Source: Psettodes erumei (taxonomy: Eukaryota; Chordata; Actinopteri; Pleuronectiformes; Psettodidae). Taken from it: a stretch of 64,000 bases of DNA. The notes beneath the pieces were generated by a model. The model was not told the origin of the DNA and did not search any database. It was given only the letters and a program-made list of their open reading frames with translations. Position numbers and translations under genes: made by a program. This document shows, piece after piece, positions 32,082-42,700 of this stretch. Every line of letters begins with the position of its first letter. Within the stretch, counting starts at the first letter, position 1. The stretch is taken from the NCBI GenBank assembly GCA_016785225.1, contig JAFBJZ010000510.1, forward strand, positions 2,542,001 through 2,606,000, written 5' to 3'.

Positions 32082-34477
32082 AGGAGAACCAAAAGGCCTG
32101 GATTTGAGTCAAACCCATGAGGGAGATTTTTAGAGTGAGAGGTCTCAAAGAAATGCCAGACTCTGCCTTTTAAACGACAGTGAATGACTACTGAAGTGAC
32201 TGTGAGTGCTTCTGAGTTTCTGAAACATCTAGACTCACGGGACACCAAAATAACTCCTTCAGGAGCAGCGGCGGCTTTGCACTCAGATCCACAGAGGTTG
32301 AGTCAATGCTGGGCCCAATAAAAAGCTGATGAATATGTCTTTCCAGTTTTGTCTCCAAAAACAAGTTTACAAGCTGTGTAAAATAAAATACATAGGCTTG
32401 TGTACAGGAATGCTCAATGAATGTTTGAACTACCAGGCCTACCATTCTTCTTTTTTCTTTTCCTCCTGGTCACTCTGGGTGTTTAACTTTGTATGGTGTT
32501 AAGGACTGGTACTGGCAGCTTACATTTACACATTTACGCACTATATTCTGCATTTTTAGACAGCAAGCCAAGGCTTATGCACAGCTGGACCAAGAACCCG
32601 GCAGATGACAGCTAATGAAAAGGAGGATGTCTCAGTTTGTGGTCGAGTCCTTAAACACCACCCTAGCAAACATTTTGTGAGTTATAATCACAGGACATGT
32701 AGGCAACACAAATCCATTATTAAAAGACATAGGTGTTTTAACTGTCAGTACGTTAAAGTCAAAGAGCAAGGGTCCTTTTTCCTCAGTAGTAATCCTTAAC
32801 CACTGTCAAACAGTCATACGAGGGGAAATTCATCTTAGAAGAGACCAAGTAAAAGACCAGAATGCATTGCAGTAGTTAGAATGTTTGAGCTTAGAGTAAG
32901 GGGTGATCTGGAGCTCTGTCTTCACCCCCACAGCTGAATGATCACACTTTCACACTGTTAACATGCTCCCTTTATGTTCCCTGTGGTGGTAAAAGGGCAT
33001 TGTGGGTAATGAATCAAATGGGTTCAGAAAGAAAATTCCTGATCAAATGCCTGATGGCCTTTAACCTTTGTCCCCTGCTCTGTCGTGAGATAACCTGTCT
33101 TTTCTTTTCTCCTGAATTACTGGGGCTATCTTAGTTGATTTCTTTTAATTTATGTGTATTAATTTACATAATCGAAAAAAAGATTAAAATATATTTGATC
33201 TGTAGTGATTTTTATTTTCAACCCACCCACATTTTATTTCTTAAATGCCCGGTGACATTGTTTCACAATTCACAATTCACAGTTCACAAGATACAAAGTT
33301 ACCCTACAAACAGAATATAAGATTAAAATGACAAATAATATGATACATACAATTCAAAGAAGTAATATGGGGAATATGAATGTTGAATGAATAATATAAT
33401 TATATTATGTTATATATATTATAATACATAAGTGAGTTATGCTGAATTATTAGACATTAATTTAAAACATGCATAGCAGAGACACAGACGTTAAAAGAAG
33501 TAAATTCATTACTACCTCAAAGCCACAAGAAGACATGCAGTACCTGTATGAAGCAGCCTGTTTTCAAAGAATACGCCCACTGGCTGTGAATGACAAAGTC
33601 ATACAGGCTGACAAGACAAGTGAGTCATCGGAGCAACCTGCCATTAAGGAACACCATCATGAGGAGGAACTTCCAACACCATGCAGTACGGCTTAAGTAG
33701 CTGCACCAGTATCAGCTCGCAGCAAAGCAAATGTGATCTTCATTTTGTTGAGGTACAAAGTTATTATACTTTTGAAAAAAATTTTCTCGCTATAATGAGA
33801 TACATGTGACTCTTCTCCCTACTGAAATATGAAAGTATGACATTTTTGTAACAATGCTGTGTCTCTGTGTAGCATTGATATGCTCAAAAACATTTTAAAC
33901 TCCCATTACCTCGATTACATTTGCCTAAATTGAGCCATAGTATATATATCCTTTATGTGTTAGAAAAAGGAAATAAAGAAATTGTGATGTGAAGGTGAAA
34001 TTCATTTTTAAAGTTGTTATTTTTTTAATGACATAACAATACCAAATACTCGACTATATTTATGGACCGCTTAAATTTATTTAAGGAAATTTAATTATAC
34101 CATTAGTAAAAAAAAAACATTATGTGAATATTCTTTTCAATTAAAATTTTAACATTTGCAGTTAAATAAACATTGTTTTTTTTAAACTTGTTTAATTCAG
34201 TCTAAAATAATATTCGACGTCATCACAGCGCGACGGCTTCGTATGCGTCCGTCTGACTGTGCAGTGTAAACATGAGTCTGCAGTGTATGTGCCACTATTA
34301 CAACCGTTTAAATAAAAGCGGTAAATAAATGCTGTTGGTTGTGTGTAAACTTTAATTACGCGCAGTGGGACTTCCTGGAGCTTTAGTGTCAGCACACGAC
34401 TTTTTATTGACGCCGTGCTGTACTCTCTTGAGGCGGGCTGAGCTTTAGCTTTTAGCCGTTATCGGTCGCTTCAACCG
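32082..34477. other. yipf6-F-box gene intergenic region
   Basis: Contains the yipf6 3' UTR with an AATAAA at 32317-32322. AT-rich DNA follows, with low-complexity patches near 33340-33440 (TATA-rich). A 75-residue open frame at 33469-33696 has no recognisable domain. The last 250 bp before the F-box start contain ACGTCA-type motifs and more CpG, consistent with a promoter. Confidence 0.5.
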
Positions 34478-36232
34478 ATGGAGGAGCTGCCGCAGCTTCC
34501 ACCTGAAGTCTGGGTGTACGTGTTCAGCTACCTCAGCACGGAGGAGAAGCACACGCTGCGCACCTGCTCCAGGTACCTCAAGAAGCTCATCGACCACCCG
34601 TCCCTGTGGAGGGACTACACGGTGGTGCTGTCCGACCTCCGCCGGTACACCTACGGCTTCTGGGACACTCTGCGGCACCGCAAGCTCACCCGGGTGGCGG
34701 TGCGACACCTGCGGCGCAAGGAGTGGCGGCGGCTCGTCAAGTTCCTCCCGTCGCTGACCGCCATCGTTTTCGTGGACGGGGGGCGTCTGTACAAGGAGAA
34801 GTACCTGGACAACCTGGCGCGGTTCACCGACCTGAGAGACCTCGGGATGCGGAACGCCACCTGGGACGAGGCGATGCTGGGGCGGAGTCTGAGCGAGCAG
34901 CTGCGCCAGCGGCTCACCCACCTGAGCGTGTGCAACGTGCGGCTGCCCTGCACGGTGGAGTTCATAAACACCGTGTCGCACCTGGTCAACCTGCGGTACC
35001 TGCTCTTTCACCAGCAGGGGGAGGGCTACGGGCTGGACACGGTGAGGCCGGTGCCCTGCGCCGTCTTCCACAACCTGCTGCTGAACCTGAAGAAGCTGAA
35101 GCACCTGTCCTGGGGGATGAGGGGGGAGCCGCCAGAGCCGCTGCCTGATGACTACCTCAGTCCCCCGGACCCGCAGCAGCCAGGTCGGTCAATAAGATGT
35201 GCATGACCCTTCGGTCTGCCTGTCCTCCTTACTTGAGGACAGGCAGGTGGATGCAGATGCTGTGATAGATCAAGTCTAGTCAGGGACCTTTGTTGAGTCT
35301 CTCTACTTTTTTCACAGTATACAAAAAAACCAAACAGATTTCCTCCTCTTCCCATTGCTCCACCCCTTGGGTCCTACAGGATTGAGCCGGTATGGTGGTC
35401 CGGCGCTGACCAATCTGGAGCTGGTGGATTACCCAGAAACCATCCTACCGCAGAACGCCCTGAGGAGTCTGACCTCGCTCAGGTCGCTGACTGTCCGCTA
35501 CAGGTACATCAGAGAGGGCATCGAGTGTCGCCTCACGTCCTGGCTCAGTCCGCTAAAGCAGCTGGAAACACTCACCATCATTGGTCAGTCACAAAATTCT
35601 CTCTGTAACTGTGCAAGTGCTACATTTTGGGGAATGAATCCCATCGTGTTTGAGTTCCACGATGAAACAGATCCTCTGTCCTCTCAGGTGGCAACTCCCT
35701 CGCAACCTACACGACCACCATTCCATCCAGCGTGACCAGACTGACGCTGCGTGTGGCCATAACACTGAAAGACATGGACTCCATCGCTCCGAAAGTCCCG
35801 GCACTGGAACACCTGGACATTGAGCAGAACCGCTCCAGTGGCAGCCTCTGCAGAAGAATCCCCATGCTGTTTCCTCAGCTCAGGACGCTCCGGATACGGT
35901 GAGCCGGACAAGAAGCCACTTTTTGCGGGACCCTGATTGATAAATTCATTTCACGCTGTATCCTCTCTTTGTGTTTCAGGTTTTTCCGGAGAGAACCGGA
36001 GAAAGACCTGCTGAGCCTGCACCGGCTCCGTCACCTGGTGCAGCTGGAGCTGCTGGTGGAGCGCTCGTTCATCCTCAGAGATTACCTCAACGGTCACCCC
36101 TGGCCCAGCCCCTGCGTGCAAGAGCTGATCAACCAGCTCCGAGAATTGTCCGAGAACAGGATCACCGTCATCACCACGATGCGCCAGAGAAACCCTCTGC
36201 GAGATTGTGACTGTGTGTGGGAGGGGGACTGA
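34478..36232 (+). CDS. F-box and leucine-rich-repeat protein, family member not identified
   Basis: Four exons, 34478-35183, 35380-35583, 35688-35898 and 35980-36232, all GT-AG and in phase, encode about 457 residues. Residues 3-46 form an F-box (LPPEVWVYVFSYLSTEEKHT, then SRYLKKLIDHPSLWRDY), which should bind Skp1 in an SCF ubiquitin ligase. The rest has irregular leucine-rich repeats (for example LTNLELVDYPETILPQNALR, LTSLRSLTVRYRY, VPALEHLDIEQNR, FPQLRTLRIR) that would select a substrate. I do not recognise a named human orthologue. The start at 34478 is the first ATG in the frame, and the F-box follows at once. Exon 1 is extremely GC-rich, so long antisense frames occur and are spurious. 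The stop follows CVWEGD. No substrate can be inferred. Confidence 0.85.
35216..35246. repeat. Short perfect hairpin in F-box gene intron 1
   Basis: The 12-base arms at 35216-35227 and 35235-35246 (CTGCCTGTCCTC and its complement) flank a 7-base loop. It begins 33 bases after the exon 1 donor, so it could form in the pre-mRNA near the 5' splice site. Confidence 0.7.
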
Positions 36233-38195
36233 AGGCCGGGTGCATGTGACAACAGGGGAAGTTGTTTTTCCTCCTTCTGAAGTGAAAAGAGAGCGCACAG
36301 GTTGCAGTAAATCATCCATCCATTTTTCTACACCGCTTATCTGTGCAGGGTTGGGGAGTTGCTGGACTGGGCGAGGGCAGGGTACACCCTGGACAGGTCA
36401 CCAGTCTGTCACCTAGAGACAAATTCACACTCACAGTCACCAATCAACCTTAACCTGCATGTGTTTGCTGGAGTAGGAGGAAGCCAGAGTATCTGGAGAA
36501 ACCCCACACAGGCACAGGAAGAACCTGCAGACCTGCCTGAACCAGGGGTTTGAACCAAGAACTGTCTTGCTGTGAGGTGACAGTGCAAACCGCTGGCCCA
36601 CTGTGCCGCCTTGCACTAAATCAAACATGCATTAACAACCAGAGGAGATTACTGCTGTTGATGGCAACAGATGGTGCCTCTTTTCTTATGAAGTGAAAGG
36701 TATTAAGAAGACCCTAAATGAGGCATACTGAAGGTATTCCGACGTAAATATCAGATCCTGTCAAAGTGCCTAAACATGACCAGTGTTGTTGGGTGAAATT
36801 CCCTTTTGGCTTGAAAGTCCACGAAAAAAAAGCAGCACAAGTGCAGCGCTCTCACCCTGGCCACCCTCCGTGCGCCCGTAAGCACCCGACTCTCCTAATC
36901 CTAACCGTAACCCTTTCCTCGAGAGGGAGGCAAGGGGTTCATTGTCTGCTACCCCCCCCATGTGGTGCACCCGCACCTGGGAGAGGGAGCTCTAGAATTT
37001 ATGGATTGGCTGTTTCAGTTTGGTTGCAGTGAAAAAAAAAAACCAAATCTGAAATCAGCAGCAGCTACAAAAAACCAGACCTGAGCTTTGCAGGTAGACT
37101 TGAAAGAAGAGTGCTTATTTTTTATAGTACCAGTTTTTATTCTTCATTTTAAAAACAAAACTTTTTAAAGGTCACAAAGTTAAGGATACCTGTCTGTATA
37201 ATGAATGACATCAATTAAATTATTAAATGATGGAGCTTATTTACAAATGAAACTTTTATGAATGTAAAGGTTGTATGTCGGTCTTTTTTACTGATCTTGT
37301 CATTTTCTGCTGCTGTGCTCATCATCACTGTTATGTTGATGTTAAGTTAGACCTAACTATCTCCATATATGATAAAGATGATCAATGATTGACCAGAGAG
37401 ACGTCGACATTGCTCTGAAAGGATTTGTTAGCTGACATCATTTTGATGATCACATACTGGCATTCCTTTGGATTCTTAAAATATGCCACAAATGAGCGGC
37501 AATAAACTATGAAATTTTAACTGAAATAAATTTTTACATTATGGCTCTTACAGATGAATTCATTAAAAGTGATTCAGATTATGAATGTATTTTGTTGCTT
37601 GTCTTTCTTTGATAGCAAACAAGTTTCTGAACAGAGAAATTCTGTGGTTTTTAATAACTCCATAAATAAAATGTTCACATTATTTTAGAAAAAAATATTT
37701 ATTAAGATGTGTTTTTTTTCTCAACAATACAGTATAATCACTCCAAACAAAAGAAAAAAAAACGCAACACACACAACAGCATGCATGTAAACAAAATTAC
37801 TGTGGTGGGAATACAATTATAACAAAAATCATGACATTTATTATTATATTACCATGACTTATGCCTAGTCAACTGAAAGAAAATTTTCAATTTCAGTGCT
37901 CAGTTATTTATAATTTATAAAAATACTTTGTCCAGATTGTGCCTTTATTTTGGCAGAAAATCCAATAAGATCACAGTACAGTCATCTTGCGATTTTGGGT
38001 TTTAGCGTTTGTGCACCGTATTGGATCAATTCCAAATATTTTTGACCCTATTATTTATTCAGACCAAAAAATGGGGAAATAGGGTCCAGGCTTGACAATA
38101 CCAGAATAATCCTTTAATTTACCCTCAATTTCAGCCTCAACACTATCATTACATTACTTAATCTCAAAGTGTCATTGCTCTGCCCTGTCAGCAGC
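36233..38195. other. Region between the convergent F-box gene and dtd2 ends
   Basis: Holds the 3' UTRs of two convergent genes. A plus-strand AATAAA is at 37501-37506. Minus-strand AATAAA signals for dtd2 are at 38054-38059 and 37944-37949. The first 380 bp contain a teleost interspersed repeat, described separately. The rest is AT-rich with no coding signal. Confidence 0.5.
36312..36611 (-). repeat. Teleost interspersed repeat ending in (ATGG)n-type tail
   Basis: Read on the minus strand, this ends with the CCGCTTATC... ATGGATGG signature (its complement is seen at 36312-36345). It contains the typical blocks ACCTGCATGTGTTTG, GGAGAAACCCCACACAGGCA and a terminal ACTGTGCCGCC. It is about 300 bp long and lies in the 3' flank of the F-box gene. 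A 3'-truncated relative is at 8895-8982. Confidence 0.8.
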
Positions 38196-38991
38196 TCAGA
38201 ACTCCATCAGATGTGTGTACGGCCCATTGGTGTCCAGTTTCAGCACTTGTCTGTTTCCATACGTCCCATGTTTCACCATGACTTCAGCTCCGCTCCCGGC
38301 TGAAGCAGCAGCAGACAGTTCCTTCTCACACAGAGACACAAATGCGTCGTACAGCCGCAGTCCATCCTCTTTGGCGATGTTGTTGTGGTACTGCATGGCC
38401 CTGCCTTTGTTCTTCCCGCCAAGCGTTGCCTGAGGGACGATCAGCAGGCTCCCGGGAAGCTCCAGCACCGACACCATCTTCCCCGAGTTGGTCTCGCACA
38501 GCCGCAGGTTCAGCAGAGTGGACACTGTGTGGAGGAGGGGAAGGACATGACCAGTTAGATTTCATTTGGAGCCAGTTACAGTGAGCCCAGAGCAGGACGG
38601 AGTTAGAACATGAAGGTTGAGGGCCACCGACCCATCTTGGGCAGGATGTCGTCTGTGGCTCCTTTGAAGAAACAGATGTAGATCACCATTCCTCTGTCAA
38701 TCTGAGAGCAGGAAAAGGCAATTCAGCTCATGAGTCACTGATGATGTGCTCCAATCAGCAGCCATCTTTTAACAACAACAATAAGAGTATTTATTTTGAT
38801 GATTTTCATCATCCCTTTTACAGCTGACGTGTAAATTATAAGGTGAAGCATAGTTGTATTCTGATGACATCTTGTCTCACCTGAACAAACTGAGCCTCTG
38901 ATTGGTCCTCAGCTGGTCTTACCTGCAGCCTGGCCTGCAGGCACTGCTGCAGCACCGTCCGAGCTGCCGGGGCACTGCCTTTTTCTGTCAT
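38196..38991 (-). CDS. dtd2: D-aminoacyl-tRNA deacylase 2 / animal tRNA deacylase (ATD)
   Basis: Three coding exons on the minus strand, 38991-38881, 38701-38632 and 38524-38196, give 169 residues (human DTD2 168). The protein starts MTEKGSAPAARTVLQQC. The family signatures are present: VPQATLGG (the ATD version of the DTD SQFTL motif), HGTYGNRQVLKLDTNGPYTH near the end, and C-terminal LMEF. ATD hydrolyses L-alanine wrongly attached to tRNA-Thr carrying a G4-U69 pair, a proofreading role in animal cytosol; the older name reflects fold similarity to D-Tyr-tRNA deacylase. The gene is head to head with nubpl (start codons 791 bp apart), which suggests a shared promoter. A minus-strand AATAAA lies about 140 bp beyond the stop. 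Confidence 0.96.
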
Positions 38992-39782
38992 TATTTTACC
39001 TGGGTTTTAACTATGTCCTTTCAGCTGTCTCCACTGCGTTTACACTGTGTCCGCTTAATATACAGTGCAGGACGGACACGATCTGGGAAGTTTATTATAA
39101 AGTCACAATGACAAAAATGTCTCGTAAACAGAGAGAAATCGTATCGTGAATGAGACCATGAGACTTCTCAATGACTTCTCATGCAACACACTTCCGTAAT
39201 AAAGTCAACTACAATTACCTACCGGTGCTCAAGACTGCGCGTTATTTTCGCATATAGTAGTGTTCTGTTTTTCTTTCTTTTTCCAGGTTTAATCAAGCGA
39301 GACAAATTAGAAGAATGCACAAAAATAATAAAGGAAAGAACATCAATAATTACAATAAAGGAACGCTTACATTTTCATTCCATGGGATTTCATTATTGAT
39401 TAATCTGGCAATTATTTTCTTGATTGATTGATTACTTCTAATGCCAAAAACTAATGAATTTGAGATTGAGAATCTGTAATTTAAAAAAAATCTCATCGTA
39501 TTTATCTAAAAAGTAAAAATTTTGACTTTGTGTCTCACAGTTTAAACAATCTGTCAATTCTGCATTGTATAGTCCTACATGACAATGTACAATAACAGAT
39601 TTTTCCTGTCTGCAGGTTGAAATTTGTGATGCAATTATTTGTCAGTTATTTGTCTAATTTCCTGAATTAAAAAAAAAATAATTAAAAAGACAGTTTACGC
39701 CCACCCGCCACACTCCTGCGCATTTTGCGCAAACTTGATGCGCAGTAATCAGTCGATGTGAGGAGCATCTAAACATCCAAAC
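38992..39782. promoter_or_regulatory. dtd2-nubpl divergent intergenic region with TGCGCA cluster
   Basis: This 791-bp gap separates the two start codons of divergent genes. Three TGCGCA elements occur at 39717-39722, 39726-39731 and 39739-39744, just 39-66 bp upstream of the nubpl ATG. They are half-sites of the NRF1 consensus, a regulator of nuclear genes for mitochondrial proteins, which fits nubpl. The middle (about 39390-39660) resembles a degenerate fish interspersed repeat with the ATTAATCTGGCAATTATTTT core. Confidence 0.5.
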
Positions 39783-42700
39783 ATGGCTCAGTTCACTTAC
39801 AGCAGATTGTCCCATTTACTGAGAATATCCGTGAATAAATCTTTTGTCTTACGAACAGGGACAGAAATGAAACAGGGGCCTGCGTGTTGTTTACAGTTCA
39901 TACGCTGCCAGGTAAGACGAACGTTAGTTTCTCTGATCACAACAAACCCAGCTAAACTAGCTTATAGCTTCATGTCCCCGTCAAGTTGGGCGACAGAAAA
40001 CAAGAACCAGACCGGATGTATGAATTTTTATTCAAAATAAAGCCGATATGCGTAAGCCAAATTGAGCCCGTAGTTAATGTCGAAAACATATTTGATTGTC
40101 AATATGTTTTATTTCATTTTATTGTTCCGTTCAAATATTTCATTAGTTGTTTATCCTTACATACAACCATACAACCGGAAATGTGTTTGTATTCATCCAG
40201 ACTTGACAAGTATTAAAAATGTCACACTGCGGCGCAATGACTGTTTAAATTGGATTTACAGTTGAAATCAGATATTTTTTCATTTTCAACCAAAATTGTG
40301 TAACAACGAAAACGGTAGCCTCTCTCTCTGGATATAATACTCATATATTATACTGATTTATAACCACCAGTAGATGTAAAATAATTAACAACTACTTCAC
40401 GTACAAACCCCAACATCTATACTTAAATTATTTGTTGGCAAATCATTTAGTAATGATTTATAGACCAGGTATAAGCTATGTTATTTAAACTTTAATAAAT
40501 TAAAGAGTTTTTCACGGTCAGTGAGTCAGTCATGGAGTCAGCATTATTCCACCAAGGCTGTAGTTATAAAGGTTAAGTGGGTTAATGGATTTTGGTTCAC
40601 ATAGTTTGCAAAGAATGCTTCATGTTGAAAGATAAATAGTAGTCAGAGAAGTTTTTCACAGCCTGAACGTGATACATTAAGCTGCATTTGTTTCAGTGTT
40701 GTTTATATAAGGTGAATAAAGCAAATCATTTTCTGTTTATTTCACAGCGACATCCATCAGTCCATTATTGGAAAAAGTTTTATGTTGATGAGCACTTAGA
40801 ACCAAACCCCACTTTATTCTTTTAGTGTATTTTTCAGTATCCTTCAGTCTTCAGCTGTCTTTCAGATAGCAACAGAAAGCCTTATTTTTATTGCAGATAA
40901 TAAATAAACCGCTGATATACTAATTCTTGCTTTTAAACAGTGTTCAAATCTAGAATCCTGGAAATGAAGCAAATGCCTTTGCCATTACAGTTTTCCCAAC
41001 CTTCAGGCTGTTTGGTTTATTATTATTGCTGTTGTTGTGTTCCAGAGGTCAGTGGACAGTAAGGCACTACAGGAGAGGCAGAGGCAGCAGATGGCTAGAG
41101 GACTCCCCAAACAGAAGCCCATTGTAGGGGTCAAACAGGTCATCGTCGTAGCTTCGGGAAAAGGCGGCGTGGGCAAGTCCACCACTGCAGGTACAGTGTG
41201 AATTTCCTGTTGTGAATATTGAACACTTATCCAGTATCTTCTTTCTTGTCAATCAAATACTTTCAGAGCTGTAAGACTCTGTAATCGATATTTTTGGAGT
41301 GAATCCGTCCCATGTTTGCCAAGTTTGTCCTCTTTTCCTCTGGCATGTGTTAAAAAAGAATTTGAGAACAAACTCTTGAAGCTCAAGAATAGTCATACAC
41401 ATCTGTAGATAACAGACAAAAACAGAAAAATAAGGTTTCAAGGTGGAACATTATTATTGGACACTTTAATTACACTTTAATGAGCCTGCCCTCTTCAGTT
41501 TTCCAGTCAGAGGTGTTTCATGTCTGTTTTTCTGTGTCTGCAGTGAATTTGGCTCTCGGATTAATGGCCAACGATCCAGTAAGGACTCTTATCTCTCTCA
41601 TCATCCCTTTCTTTTCTTTAATAATTTGTTTTTTTATTTTCTCATTTTAACAAACAACTCCAAGGAAAACACCTCCTCACATTGTGAACTGTGCTCATAA
41701 AATCATTGGACCAACAACAAGACGTGTGAGGTGACCTGCTCAGGGACCAAATATTGTTTGGCAAAGGCAGTTCAGTGTTAAAGCGTTTTGCATGAAATGA
41801 ACAAATACATTTGAGTCACAATAAAAACACAATGAAAAAGAATAATTAGACCAACTCAAGTTTGATCAAATAAAATGAAAATGATAAATCACCGTAATTT
41901 GGAAATTGTGAAACAGAAAATGGTTTGTTATTTTGAGAGGTCACAACTACATAGAATTCAGGAGCTACTGTTCATATGTGAGGGTTTTTTCAGAGAAAAC
42001 AGAAAGATATCCCCAGAAAGAAGCAGGAAATAGCTGTTGAATTACATTGACTAACTTCAGTAATTGAATAATAATTAGGTTATAGTTACATTATCATTTA
42101 TACTTAACCCTCCCTTCCTGTTGTCGCCTAAAAGGTTTAGTTACACAAACAGGAAGCAGTCTGCCCTCTCTCTTCTCACAATCTTCTCTTTCTTCCTCTC
42201 TCTCAGTCTAAGTCGGTCGGTCTGTTGGACGCTGATGTCTACGGTCCGTCCATTCCCAAACTGATGAACCTGAAGGGAAACCCGGACCTCTCTGACAGTA
42301 CGCTTTGTCGGTCGATAATGTTTTGCCCCAGAGGGGCCTTTGATTTTATGCAGTTAGACATCTTAGAAGTTCCTGATAAGTTTGCTGATGGAGGTCAGTC
42401 TGCAATGATGAGGGCTGACCACAACTATTCTTATCTTCCTTCCAGACAATCTGATGATCCCACTCACCAACTTTGGGATTCCTTGGTGAGCCTTTTTTCA
42501 AGTCTAAATCCCCTTCATTCTTAGCTCTTCTTCTTGAGACTAATCTTTCCTGTTGCTGTGAACTCTGACCCCCTACTCTTCTTCTTCTCTCTCAGCATGT
42601 CGATGGGTTTCCTGGTGGAGGATGTGGCTCCTATCGTGTGGAGGGGCCTGATGGTGATGTCAGCGATAGAGAAACTGCTCAGGCAGGTGAGAGTGTTTCT

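Noticed and set aside
33469..33696. 75-residue plus-strand frame between yipf6 and the F-box gene
   Set aside because: No recognisable domain, no splice context and no promoter; kept only as a note.
34445..35104. 219-residue minus-strand frame
   Set aside because: Antisense shadow of the GC-rich F-box gene exon 1, which has the real domain.
38902..39111. 69-residue plus-strand frame
   Set aside because: Antisense to dtd2 exon 1.
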